Source: Mycogone perniciosa
Lineage: Eukaryota; Ascomycota; Sordariomycetes; Hypocreales; Hypocreaceae
Assembly (NCBI GenBank): GCA_025331125.1
Contig: JAOALB010000160.1
Span: 1-64,000, forward strand
Direction of reading: 5' to 3'
Length of the DNA: 64,000 bases
The notes beneath the pieces are model-generated. The model saw only the letters and a program-made list of their open reading frames with translations, ran no database searches and was not told the DNA's origin. Every line of letters starts with the position of its first letter. Position 1 is the stretch's first letter. The position numbers and the translations under genes were made by a program. Positions 11,041 to 21,733 of the stretch are shown in pieces.

Positions 11041-13437
11041 CAGGACCAGGACGAAGAAAAAGAAAAAGGAACAAGGCCAATCCCAATTGCTGGATTTGTC
11101 GAGATTAATGACGGATTGATCGATTGCGGGGGAATGGGACAATGCGGAGGTGACGAGAGAAAGAGAAAGGGAGGAGAGGGAAAAGAGGAGCTGGAGGGTT
11201 TTTGGGATCCTTGCGTGGATGCTCACTTGCACTCTCGGCAAGGGCAGAAAAAAGTGAGGTTCAGTTCGTATGCGCGCAGCTCGCAGCGATTGGGACGGCT
11301 GGCGGGTGCTTGTAATTAAGGCGCTGACTGGCTGAGAGGCTGCTAGGCCTGCTGCTGGGCTACTGCTGGGCTACTGCAGAAACACTGGAGCCCACCTGAA
11401 CCTGGAAGCGGCGAATGGCGCGAAGCACAAACGGGCAAAACGCTGAAATTATATGCACCGTCCACTAATAAACAGCGTCTCTTTACTAAACACGATGGAA
11501 CCGCCTAGACGACTAAGCCGCAAGCCCGTCGAGACGATTCATCCGATTCAATCATGGCACGACTCGAATCGCCAAGTAGGAAACTCTTCCGGCCCCAAAG
11601 CCGCTAGTCCAGCAAACTCTCCCCAAGCCTTGTTGCCCAAGGAGGGCATCGTCGCCGTGCCTCGCCGAACTTGTAGTGCGAGTATGTGTATGACGATAGT
11701 CGCTCCAGCTGGGTGGATGGGGCAGACGCGACGCTTGCGAGGCAACGAGGGTAGCACCAGCGACTACGGAACCCCGAAGGACCGAAGAAGATTCCCATCA
11801 GCTCCGTACGAAGTGCCACGAGAAATACGGAGCCAGACAATCGTGTTTCCCACCCCGGATACAGTGCGTCTTGCCAAGTTGGCCCCTGTCTTGGATGGAA
11901 TATTCCTTGTCGAGTTCTAGAAAAGAGTGGGGGTTACGAGTAAGGTTAGCTGCCGTTGGGTCCAAAGAGACCCTGGCTTTTTTTCATTTTTTTTCTTGCT
12001 CCGATGGAGCTAGCATTGATGATTGGGAGACGGCATGGAGCTGCAAAGACCCCACGGACCCGTGCGTTTTTTCGCCCAGGCCACATTTCCAGGTTGTCGT
12101 CCTGCGTCTGTCTGGGTTGGGGGCCAGTTGCTGGTCCAAGTCGCACATGTCCACTTCCTTCCAGAATCAGCAGGCAGACCATTGTTCTATACGGAGTAAT
12201 GACCATGGTCTTGTTTCCTGGCAACAACAACAACAGGTCTGTGGTCTCGGTCATGCCCGATCTGTTGGTTTCAGTCACTTTAGCCAGGGGTTCTCAACCC
12301 CAATACACTCCGTAACTGAACTATGGAGTACTCCGTAATAGATACCAGTCTAATACTACTACTACTACGAAGTACTCCGTACATGCAGTAGTATTAGGCA
12401 CCGAGCCGTTCAGGTTAGTGTGCTTTTTGTTTCGAGTATGTTTTGTAATGCACTGGCCACATCGCTTCACCGATGTCGTACATGTAAGACTATGATACGG
12501 AGGATAAGACGGAGAAATTAATCTCAAAGTTCAGAAAACCACAGAATAATACTACGAGTACGGAGTAGCTAACAAGATAACAAGGAAGAAAATCCCACTC
12601 CTACTAGTTCTCACTCAGCGGCTATGTCCGTAACTTGTCCAAGCATCTGTCCGTCTAATGCATATTATCTATTATTACACGCTGCTTACAAGCAAGAAAC
12701 CAAGTACTAGTACTAGTACTAATAAGATCACTAACATGTGATCCCTTGTTGAGCACGTCTCGCCGTTTTGCTCCTTATCATCTCCCCTTTTGTTCATCCT
12801 CTGTACGGAGTAACTTCAGTCAGCCAGCCAGCCAGAGTATCTGTGCTTGTTTGGCCTCACATGCTACTCAATTCCCCCGGCAGCCTCGGAAAACTTGGCG
12901 CCGTCAACTTGCGCGCTCGCTTGATAGTCCCAGACGAGTACTCATAGTACTTCGTAGTACGGAGTATTACATTAGTACCCATCCATCCGCCGCCACTTCT
13001 TCCGCCACCACGACTCGGGTTCCTGGCAGTAGGATGTAGGCGTATATGTACATGGGGCTCATGCACATAACCAGCAGGGCGTGATTACGGAGCGTCTAAT
13101 TTCTAACAGTACGAGTACTCGTACTACCATCGTGTCAACCACGTGGTCAGTGGCTTCGAGATGTCACGGTGGTGACGGATCGTTGCAGAACGGACTGGTA
13201 ATATTATCACCTCGATCGAGTACAGAGTACGTGTATTTATATTCGTACCTGGACCTAAAGGTAAGTATGCACGACATATCCGTATACACCGTATAATATT
13301 GTTACGATTAATTAGGGATGCCTTTGCGAACACCACAAGACGCAAGCTCCCATCCATCTTCTTCGTACAACTCCCCAATCTCGGCGAAACTCGTACAAAG
13401 GGGATTGACCCTTTTACCCGAGTTACAAGAATGTACT

Positions 13438-13463
13438 CCCCCCCCCCCCCCCCCCCCCCCCCC
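13438..13463. repeat. 26-base poly-C tract
   Basis: This is an uninterrupted run of C in intergenic DNA. It could form i-motif or G-quadruplex structures. Its exact length may also be unreliable, since homopolymers are error-prone. Confidence 0.9.
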
Positions 13464-14235
13464 AAGCCCTCCCATGATGCCAATTCGTCGTCGGAAGTTT
13501 GAACTTCAACACGTTTTTGATTTCCCCGTGGAGTTCACGTTTTACAACATCGCCCCCATACTCGGTGTGGCAATGGGGGCTAGTTTGACGGGGGAGGGGG
13601 GGCAGAGTTGTCCTATCATCCACGTGTAGAACGATGCTACCGAACCATGAAAAAAAAGCCATCATCCCCAGGTTGCCATCCAAGCTCACTTCCCCTACTC
13701 ACCGGCTTTCGATACTGGAATAATACAAGTAGTGCTACCTCGTACTGCCGCTAGTAATTGAGCACGGGTGCTGGCCAAGAACAAAAAATCCCAGCCGCCT
13801 CATGGCTCATAGAGAGGCTGGCCACGGCTTCTCGACCAGGGGCTGGGATGATCCTGGCAAGGGAGATGCCAAATGGGGAAATAATGCCACGCGACGCGAA
13901 GGGCTTGGGACTAAGGGCTTTCACACGTGAAACAGATGAGGCCGAGTGCATGAGCTTGCAGCATGCAAGATGGCATGTATGTGAGAGACTACGAAGTACG
14001 AAGTAGCAGTAGTAAGATATGTGTGTCAGATGGCTGCTAACGCATGCCCCGAAAATGTCATCGATTGCTTACTGATGTTACACTTTTGGGCCTTTCTTCA
14101 CCGTCTTTTGCAACTGTCGTCTTCAAATGTAGTTCATCGTATTTGACTCGCTGATGATTCAGCATCATGTGATGGGAGATGTCTCACATCCGATGGGTTG
14201 GTTGGTGTTATGTCAAAGTGAGAATCAATTCAAGG

Positions 14236-14254
14236 TACGGAGTACTACTCCGTA
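14236..14254. repeat. 19-base palindrome of two head-to-head 9-mers
   Basis: TACGGAGTA and TACTCCGTA are separated by a single C, giving a perfect inverted repeat. It lies 597 bases past the DIM-2 stop, in the 3' flank. Confidence 0.95.
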
Positions 14255-14850
14255 TTGGCATCACTATAGAGCTGCCCTATGAGGTGAGATTTGGCTATAC
14301 CTTGGTGTAAATGCTTCTTAGCATTCCGTAGAGCATTTGAGTTTATTTTCAGATACAGAATAAGGGGCTCAGAAGCAATGCCGAATCCTTACCAACGTGC
14401 ATTCGTCTGCTACCCTATTCAGACATCATGACGCAGTCGATTGCTGTTCGGGATCGCAAAGGCCGAAATAGGAAGCGTCCCTTCACTTTCCAATTGACAT
14501 GCATGTCTCCTCCCCCAGTTTATCAATAGCCAAGGTTTCTTCTGCAGGCAAGGTACATGGATACCAAAACCACATCTCCTCTACTTCACATGCCACACAC
14601 TTTCAGCAAATCATCATTCAGGGAGCTTATTTGAACTTCCTACGAGTATAGCGTAACTTCTCTATACGTGGTATCTGATGATGATGCATTCATCATATAA
14701 CCATTGAAACCCCAGTTTTCCGCCGCATCCATCTGGAAATTAAGCACCAGATGGTAGGTACTGTCACAAAACACCCTACCCAATGGCAGCTATACCAAGT
14801 CAAACGCCAGCCAATGGAGCGAGCCGTCCTTTCCGCCCGTTTCCCGTTCA

Positions 14851-17800
14851 TTAATCATCATTATCAAGAGTAATTACGTCTCTACCCAATGAGCTGGGCC
14901 TGAGAATGCCATGGCTGCCGCCACGCTGGCGTGACGACTCGCCTGTCTCCGTCTTTTGCCGCTTGTAGGGACCAGGGGCCTCGACAGCCAGGCAGCCCGA
15001 ATTCACAGAGCGTTTGCGACTAGGTGAAGCTTCGTCCGCTTGGCCTGGGGTGGAACTCGTTGTCGAAGTGGTTGTGGATGCCACGGATGGCGAGCAGCTC
15101 GTATTTGTGGTGACTGGCACTGGCATCACATAGCGATCAATCAAAAGAGCCAAATCGCTGGGTGATGGATTGGTGCCGAGAATGGAGATATCACCGTCCG
15201 CGTCCATAACGGGAGATGTTGCAATACCATTGTCGCTTCCGGTGGCAACCCTGGTTTCGATGTCCGTCATCTCACCATGCAGGGCTATACTTGAGATGCT
15301 CTCCTCGTGATCCCTTCTCAAGCTCGTCACCCAAGCTTCTCGAATCACAACTCCCAGCGCAAGTGCCACCTCCCTTGCAATACTGTTACCCACGATCCTG
15401 TACTGGGTTGTCGGATCTCCAATAAGGACCTCCTCATCACGCAGACCCTGTGCCCTCCGTGCCTCCATAACTGTCAGCACACGGTTTTCGCGCCAATGCA
15501 GCTGCCGTCCGTTTTTGGCGTCACCTGGGCCTTGTCTGGTCACAATGGTGTCCAGTGGTAGATGTGGGAACAGCCGCCCATGGGAGTTGGAGTTGGATTG
15601 CATTGAGAGCATCATCGGCATTGATTTGCCTTTGGTGTTCATTGCAGAATCGGCACCAGGGAAGAATTCGCGCTCAGCTGCCGTCATCACACCGGACCCA
15701 GCTTTCTTCCTGTTCTCGCCGTACCAAGCTTGCGCAAAATTCATCCCCCATGGTCGTGTAGGGATAAGAGATATGCGCGACCGGAGCGCTCTGGTCAAAC
15801 CCATGGCGACACGGTGATCAGGGTAAGGGACACAGGTGTCAGGTTTGGCATCATAGACCGGTGGCAGGTCTGCAGTCGCTTCCTCCGCCGTTACGTACTT
15901 GAACGGCGTGACCTCAGACAACTCCCGGGTCGCCATATGCTGACCATTCGGCAACCACCCGATGCGCAAGGACCGGGTGCGTGGAGGATGGGAGTGTGTC
16001 TGTGTAGGCTTTTGGGGCAGTTCAAATCCCGGAGCTGCGAATATGACAAAGACACGAGATCTACGTTGTGGTGAACCGCAGGATGAAGCATCGAGGAAGA
16101 GGAATTGTGTCTGATACCCCAGACCAACGAGAGCGCATATGAGTTGGCTAAAAACATCTTGATCCCGATCAGCCTTCTTGTGTACAATGCCAGGGACATT
16201 CTCCAGGAGACCGTATTTGGGCCGGTAGAGGTCAACAAAGGATGCAAAGGCTGCGACAAGCGATTGGTTTTTCCTTTGCGCCATGGTCGTCTTGTCGTTC
16301 GTCAGACAGGAGAAGCCAGGACAGGGGCTGCCGCCGGCGATGAAATCGACATCTCCTATGCGTGGCACGTTTTTTGCAAATCTCCCCTGCATGGCTAACC
16401 GTTGCAAATCGTCGATGGAACCGAGATAGGGGTGGAAGTTGTCTGGGTTCTGCACATTGGCCATGTATGAATGAATGGCGCTGCTATTGCAATCGTTTGC
16501 CCACTTCATCTCGATGCCACCACCATCTTCCAGACCTCGACCGAAGTTTCCTCCACCACAAAACAGGTCGATACCGCGAAGTTTGGGGATTTCTTCAGTT
16601 GGATCGTAGCCCTGGCACAATGACGGTGGCGTCTCTTTCAAAGGCACATAACGGGGAACTCCATCAGCCAGCGCCTCCTGGTGCGTCATGTAGAAGAAGT
16701 TCCCAACTCCATCGCGATCGTACGGTGTGAGAATATGGCCAGGCTGCTTAAAGAATCTGATGTAACAAGGAGCCAAAATCCGCTTCTCCTTTACATTGAT
16801 GAACTGCTCACTATACACAACCTCATTTGGCCGAGCGTTTGGAGCATTTGAATCTACTAGCTTACGACGCAGCAGTCGTCTGAAGCGATAGAATTTGCTG
16901 TCTCTTTCTTTAATGGAGGCAAGAAATTCGCAAGGCTCCGAGAATGGGCTGTTCAAGTCAGTATGTACCAGAAATGTGTCTCCTCGACGGTATTTCGGTG
17001 CGATGCCTTGCGGTGATGAAAATGGCATATGCCCGCATCTCAAGTGATCCGACTTTAGGGTGATCCATCTCCTATCTTTGTGAATGTATGTTTGTCGGCA
17101 GAAGAACTCAGCCTTTGTGGCAGATGTGCCCCCAAAATCAACGTCGTGGACGCCAAGAACCTCACTCTCCTTGATCTTGGAATTTTCAGAGCATGAGCAG
17201 TGGCTCGAAAGGAAGAGCTCGTTATTCCAAGGATACTTCATCAGGCCACAGAGGGTATCAACCGGCCGATAATACCAAATTACATCAAACACCCGCCCCC
17301 CGTTGCTCTCAGTATGTACTTTCTGAACAAGGGCACACCACCGATCCGCGTCTGAGAAGCCTTTGGAGACCTCTCGCTGCCATTCTGTGCCTGATTCCTC
17401 GCCGTCCCGGTGTGTGGAGATGGTGTCACCTGGTTTGATACCCCTTATGCGCTGATCTGGAGCCGTTGAGATAGCCTTGGCCGAACTGTGCAGCGTAAAT
17501 GACATCTCCAGATGTCGTTGTTGGATCATGTGGTTGCGCAATTTCTCAGTTTTTGACGCCAGTGGAACAACTTCGAGTCGATCGCCGAATGGGAGATTCT
17601 TAAAGCAGTCGTATATGTACTGGGTGACGACAGTAGGTGGGTTGGGATTTGGATCCTTGGGCGGGTTGGGATAACGCTTGAATTCCCAAGCCTCAGCCCA
17701 TATTGTGTGATAGTAAGTACTGTCAGAACCCAGCACGCCGACGGTTTCCTTGTGAAGAAAGGCAATATTGGCTACGACCGAGTTCCGGTAATCCTCGCTG

Positions 17801-18807
17801 GGATGCTGGGCTGACCACTCAAGAAACTCTGGGGCCTTCTTGTGAGTTTTCCTCGTCCACGTTGAAAATGTGCTTCGGAAGTGGTGGATGGTGACTTTCC
17901 GCTTATTGTCGCCCATGACCTTCAGGTAATCCACGAAATGCTTCGCCAGGTCGGCCACCCATAGGAAAGGAGAAAAGAATCGCGCATACTCTCTTGCAGG
18001 TCTTCCCAGTCTGTAGTAGATTTCGCTGTTGGAATTGAAGCTAGACTGCAGCCAGATGTGGCTTCGAACCGTGTGAACGGATAAAGAGCCATAGTTGCCG
18101 ATCGGGACTGCGATAACTGGGATGCGGCGCACATAAGCTTTGGTATCACCAACGCTCAGAACTCCGTCAAAGAAGAATTTGCTGTGTCTGGTCTTGGTGT
18201 CTAGATGGTTCAAGGAGCGCATTTCTTCCGGAAACTTGTCCGTGTCGCAGTACACAGCGAAGTCATCTAGCCGAAACTCGGTAAATTCCCCCGTCTTCTG
18301 GTGATTTGAATCCCCTAAAGCTTTGGAAAGCAACTTGAAGGCTGAGCGTTCGGACATGATCGGTGCGCCATCTGGAGGTTCAAAGGGGTCATAACACGAC
18401 CGTGGTGTGAGGAGGACACATTCTGGGACTTCGACTGAAAGAGAAGTCGAGATTAAAGGCAAGGCCTGTGAGGACGAACAAGAAGGTGTTGCGTATACGG
18501 TATTTAAATTGATGACCGCTGCATCGTCATGGGATACATGCGACGGAAACAGATCAGACTCAAGGATGACAGGAGGCGGCTCGTCGTCCGGGGAGGTTTC
18601 GGCCGGAGTTGTGCAAGATGTTGTAAGGTTTTGAGAGGTTTCAGATGCTGAAGGAGTGTCTGATCCAGAACCAGAGAACTCCAAAGCTTCAACGGTTGTG
18701 TTCTCAGCTGCGGAAATATTGAACCCCCACTGCATGACCTCGCCATGCCAGTCAAAGAAGTCATCATATGCGCCGCTATCGACACTGGAGCCTCCTCCTG
18801 GAGCCAT
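14851..18807 (-). CDS. dim-2: DNA (cytosine-5) methyltransferase, DIM-2 type
   Basis: This is a large single-exon gene of 1318 residues (Neurospora DIM-2 is of similar size). DIM-2 enzymes place 5-methylcytosine on repeats, directed by H3K9me3 and HP1 in Neurospora. The N-terminal third is low in complexity, then comes a conserved fungal block with YYHTIWAEAWEFKRYPNPPKD. A BAH-type region sits at about 475-545 (DADRWCALVQKVH...VIWYYRP), with a second at about 600-680. The catalytic domain spans about 740-1180. Motif I is DLFCGGGNFG near residue 744, and motif IV is GGSPCPGFS near 827 with the nucleophile Cys. Motif VI is ENVPG near 869, motif VIII is QRRSRVFV, and motif X is QYRIVGNSIAREVALALG. 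Motif IV reads Pro-Cys-Pro, where DNMT1 has Pro-Cys-Gln. The C-terminal 130 residues are Ser/Thr-rich. The ATG at 18807 is the first in frame. All key motifs are intact, so the gene looks functional. Confidence 0.95.
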   Translation of the reverse strand: MAPGGGSSVDSGAYDDFFDWHGEVMQWGFNISAAENTTVEALEFSGSGSDTPSASETSQNLTTSCTTPAETSPDDEPPPVILESDLFPSHVSHDDAAVINLNTVYATPSCSSSQALPLISTSLSVEVPECVLLTPRSCYDPFEPPDGAPIMSERSAFKLLSKALGDSNHQKTGEFTEFRLDDFAVYCDTDKFPEEMRSLNHLDTKTRHSKFFFDGVLSVGDTKAYVRRIPVIAVPIGNYGSLSVHTVRSHIWLQSSFNSNSEIYYRLGRPAREYARFFSPFLWVADLAKHFVDYLKVMGDNKRKVTIHHFRSTFSTWTRKTHKKAPEFLEWSAQHPSEDYRNSVVANIAFLHKETVGVLGSDSTYYHTIWAEAWEFKRYPNPPKDPNPNPPTVVTQYIYDCFKNLPFGDRLEVVPLASKTEKLRNHMIQQRHLEMSFTLHSSAKAISTAPDQRIRGIKPGDTISTHRDGEESGTEWQREVSKGFSDADRWCALVQKVHTESNGGRVFDVIWYYRPVDTLCGLMKYPWNNELFLSSHCSCSENSKIKESEVLGVHDVDFGGTSATKAEFFCRQTYIHKDRRWITLKSDHLRCGHMPFSSPQGIAPKYRRGDTFLVHTDLNSPFSEPCEFLASIKERDSKFYRFRRLLRRKLVDSNAPNARPNEVVYSEQFINVKEKRILAPCYIRFFKQPGHILTPYDRDGVGNFFYMTHQEALADGVPRYVPLKETPPSLCQGYDPTEEIPKLRGIDLFCGGGNFGRGLEDGGGIEMKWANDCNSSAIHSYMANVQNPDNFHPYLGSIDDLQRLAMQGRFAKNVPRIGDVDFIAGGSPCPGFSCLTNDKTTMAQRKNQSLVAAFASFVDLYRPKYGLLENVPGIVHKKADRDQDVFSQLICALVGLGYQTQFLFLDASSCGSPQRRSRVFVIFAAPGFELPQKPTQTHSHPPRTRSLRIGWLPNGQHMATRELSEVTPFKYVTAEEATADLPPVYDAKPDTCVPYPDHRVAMGLTRALRSRISLIPTRPWGMNFAQAWYGENRKKAGSGVMTAAEREFFPGADSAMNTKGKSMPMMLSMQSNSNSHGRLFPHLPLDTIVTRQGPGDAKNGRQLHWRENRVLTVMEARRAQGLRDEEVLIGDPTTQYRIVGNSIAREVALALGVVIREAWVTSLRRDHEESISSIALHGEMTDIETRVATGSDNGIATSPVMDADGDISILGTNPSPSDLALLIDRYVMPVPVTTNTSCSPSVASTTTSTTSSTPGQADEASPSRKRSVNSGCLAVEAPGPYKRQKTETGESSRQRGGSHGILRPSSLGRDVITLDNDD

Positions 18808-19823
18808 GCCCGCGACTAAAAATCTTGCGAGAAGCTTTCAGTATAAGATGGCCTCACAATAATAAGAGAAAGCCGACACACCCCAAGGCAGAATTCCAAC
18901 TTCTGAGCTCTTGATGTTACAAACCCATGTTTATAAGTAAAAATGGGATGATATTAGTCGCAAGTAAGCCAATTCAAAGAAATGAGTAAGAGGTCGCGTA
19001 AAAACCAAGGGAAGGGAACAAAAAAGAGATGTGAGTGTGTAGTAGGAGGAGGAAGATATGAGTTGAAGTGAAGGAGTAGGAGAAAAAAGGCGACGGCCAA
19101 GTGACTCTCAGTCGGCGGGCAACTGCCAGGACTATATGCAAGAGAGCGCCAAAAAAAAGAAGATCTCAATGTCAGATCCACTAAAACATGCCCTATTGTC
19201 TATTATGAATATATTTCATGATGGACGTGAACAATACCCACGGCTAGCAGCAATGTGAGAAGCAACTCATATCTAGATTACGAGCCCGCATGCCAGTTCG
19301 AAGAGTGCGACCGACACCCTGAATAAAGGGTCAATGGGCATGAAGAATTTGTACAAAGGAGCTTTTTTTTGAGGGTTCGGCAATCGCCATTTCGAGGCTT
19401 TGCAGAGCCCTATGGTCTCTATTCAATGGGCCTTTGTTCTCTGTCAAGGTGATTGGGCTATCCCGTCTTTGGCAACCTGGGGGCTTAGCCGAGGAACTTC
19501 ACGAGCAAGATAGAAGTGAGTGTTGATAGAATGCTAATCGTCATAAGAATTGCTCAATAGTCTATGTATATCTTTGGGTTGCTATACATAACTCACACAA
19601 CACGCCCCCGATATTATTCTGTATCATTATCTTGCTCAAACACTTTCTATGGGGGGAATCTCTCACTGATCGATATATACGCCTGCCAAATCCGGCGAAA
19701 CAAGAAATATCCCGATGCCATACGCCTGATATGCATTTCCTGTCGTAACCCGTGGCACGCAATCTTGTATCGGCCGCCGTTCCCATTCAAGTCATCCATC
19801 CCGGAATGTTTATTATCCAACCT
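18808..19823. other. DIM-2 upstream region / SLD2 downstream region
   Basis: About 1 kb lies between two minus-strand genes. It has several short A or T runs and no convincing open frame, RNA gene or repeat. Confidence 0.5.
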
Positions 19824-21351
19824 TCACCTCCTCCTGCGGAACCGACTGTTATAGCCTGGGCCACCCTTTGCTCCATGGTTCCGCAGTTTCAGCCTGTGGA
19901 AGTTGGCATGCGCCAATTCATTCACCTTTCTCGCGGCCTTCTTGACGACACCCTCCTTTTGTTGAGTAGCCTTGGCAGGCTTCTTGGCTTTGCTGCTCTT
20001 TCGGGCATTATCCTCCTCCTCTCCATCTTCAAACTCGGCATCAGATTCGCCTGCAAGGTCTGATGCGGCAACACTAGCTTGAGTATCCGGAACCACATCC
20101 TCAGCTTCTTCATCTCCATTCCCGCCGCCTTCTGCCAAGTTCGTTGGTCGCTTAGCTCGAGTTGGCCGCATCTTAACCAATCTTGTCGTCCTCTTCTGTC
20201 CCTTCTTCTTGAATATTCGCAAGGGCCTGCCATCACGATCCACACCTTGTTCCGTGGGACTATCATATGCTCCTTCGTCGTCGAATCCACCAAGCGGCAA
20301 CTGTCGGGCTTGACTGTCTGGCTCCAGAATGTCCTGCTTTGCAGGCGGCGGTTTAGGGATTGGTCTGCCCAAAGTGAATTCACCACTCTCAGCTTCCCGA
20401 AGAGCATCCATGTCTTCATCATGTGCTTCCTCTTCCACTTTCCTGAGACTAGCAACGATTTCGCTCAAGCCGCGAACAAGGGGCTTTCGTGGCAGCCGTA
20501 ATGGAGCAGGGGCGTCGAATTCTGTATTCTCATCCAGGGCAGGGAGTGAATGTCTCTTTAGAAACGCCGGCGTATCGAATTGAAGCTTGGATACTGATGT
20601 AGGTGTCCCTTCCATGGCTTGTCCATCCTTGTTTTTGAGCGGCGTCATGAAATGATTTAGTCGCTGGCGCTTACTTGCTGACATTGGCGTCCGGCCGAGT
20701 TTTGCTATGCCGTCCTCATTAAAACTGCCCCTACGCTTACTAGGCGTTGCTTGAGGGTTTGAGGGACGACTGCCAGTCTTGCCACCGTCTCCAGCTTTCT
20801 TGGATGGTGTTCCTGATTCCCTCTCTACTAGAAGATCGAACAAGCCGAGGACCTTTCCGTCGCGCTGAGGCGTCGGGCCAAGAGATGTGATGGGAGTTGG
20901 ACTAAAGAGCTTTCTTGAGACGGCGGGACTATTCATGAGCCCATCATTGTCGGCCTGGGCGGACGGTTTGGAAGGAGTCTCAGCATATTTCGTTCGCTTT
21001 AAGGGCGTCTCAGCGGGAGCAACATCCGACGTGCGCTTCGAAGACTTCGATTTCGATTTAGAGCTGTCTGCCGACGTAGGGACCACTTTGCCGGAAATGA
21101 TGTCGCGAAGTTTATTGTAATCTTTGTATTTCTGGGCTGTATCATAGTCTTAGTTAGCCTTGAGTCTCTTTCTCTGGTCGACTCGTGGAAGAAGTGGTGG
21201 CTGTACCAATGATCGGGTTGTTCTTGATGTCGTCTCGTCCAGGCTTCTTCCCACTATGGGTCTTGGCCCAGTCTGCCTCCCATTGCTTGAGATCTGCTCG
21301 GACTTTCTGGGCTCGTGCCTCGTACTCTTGTTTCGTCTGGTCGTCCATCAT
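19824..21351 (-). CDS. SLD2: DNA replication regulator Sld2 (Drc1)
   Basis: Sld2 is the CDK-controlled initiation factor that, once phosphorylated, binds Dpb11/TopBP1 and helps load polymerase epsilon and GINS at origins. It has two exons, 21351-21207 and 21136-19824, around a 70-bp intron (donor GTACAG, acceptor ATACAG, phase 1). The protein is 485 residues. The spliced N-terminus reads ...LKQWEADWAKTH, GKKPGRDDIKNNP, then AQKYKDYNKLRDIISGK, which is the Sld2/RecQL4 N-terminal signature. The middle carries many SP/TP sites (TPLKR, TPSK, SPTPITS, GPTPQ, RTPMS, MTPLK), consistent with multi-site CDK control. The C-terminus ends with the family's basic HANFHRLKLRNHG...GYNSRFRRRR. The start could be the first or second of two adjacent Met codons. 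The 5' end is 382 bp from a divergent RING gene, so a shared promoter is likely. Confidence 0.93.
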
Positions 21352-21733
21352 CGCGAGGGAGGAGTGGTCGAGACTCTGCTGCGCGATGTGATGCTAAGCA
21401 GAGGACAGGACCATCAACAAGGTCCGTACGAAGTACTACGACTACTTCGCACTCGGCATTATTTATGACGAAAGTGCACAAAAGAGTATGTGGTAGTGGG
21501 GAATCGCGGTGGAACGCGTTTGTGGACGCGCCATACGAAGTACAGTACGAAGTACGTAGGCAAAATCAATTAAGCCGGGCCGCCACTCTGCTCCGTTAAA
21601 ACGGCTGGCGCGATCGGCCTCTGACGCCGGCTTGCCCCACGAACTACGAACTACTTCGTAGTACGGAGTACTCCGTACATGTCTTCCTTGTCCTGCATAT
21701 TCAACACACTCGACGAGGCTGTCGCTTTGAAGC
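21352..21733. promoter_or_regulatory. Bidirectional promoter of SLD2 and the RING gene, rich in palindromic motifs
   Basis: This 382-bp divergent spacer contains the sister motif at 21427, 21534, 21546 and 21652. It also holds a perfect 18-base palindrome GTACGGAGTACTCCGTAC at 21661-21678, 56 bases before the RING gene start. The spacing suggests the motifs could act in transcription, but that is inference. Confidence 0.6.
21661..21678. repeat. 18-base perfect palindrome GTACGGAGTACTCCGTAC
   Basis: Two inverted 9-mers share their central TA pair. The core is CGG-N6-CCG, the geometry bound by some Zn2Cys6 factors such as Ppr1/UaY. No factor is assigned here. Confidence 0.95.

Larger units (their letters stand above)
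9623..14850. other. 5.2 kb non-coding region between LST7 and DIM-2
   Basis: This is the largest gene-free stretch. It holds a GTAT-rich microsatellite (about 9655-9690), an ATGAATGA tetranucleotide array (about 10777-10802), a GTCAAGC heptamer array (about 11003-11040) and a GA-rich tract (about 11150-11200). It also holds a 26-base C run and the densest cluster of the TACGGAGTA family (12190-14254). Long open frames at 9828-10529 (-) and 11453-11920 (+) have no recognised domain. It may include long 5' leader or promoter DNA of LST7. Confidence 0.55.

Noticed and set aside
11453..11920. 155-codon plus-strand frame
   Set aside because: The middle has a protein-like piece (MEPPRRLSRKPVETIHP), but the rest is random and no splice partners were found. 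Too weak to call.
9623..14850. Biosynthetic gene cluster or transposon in the large gap
   Set aside because: No synthase, transporter, transposase or long terminal repeat could be read in any frame.
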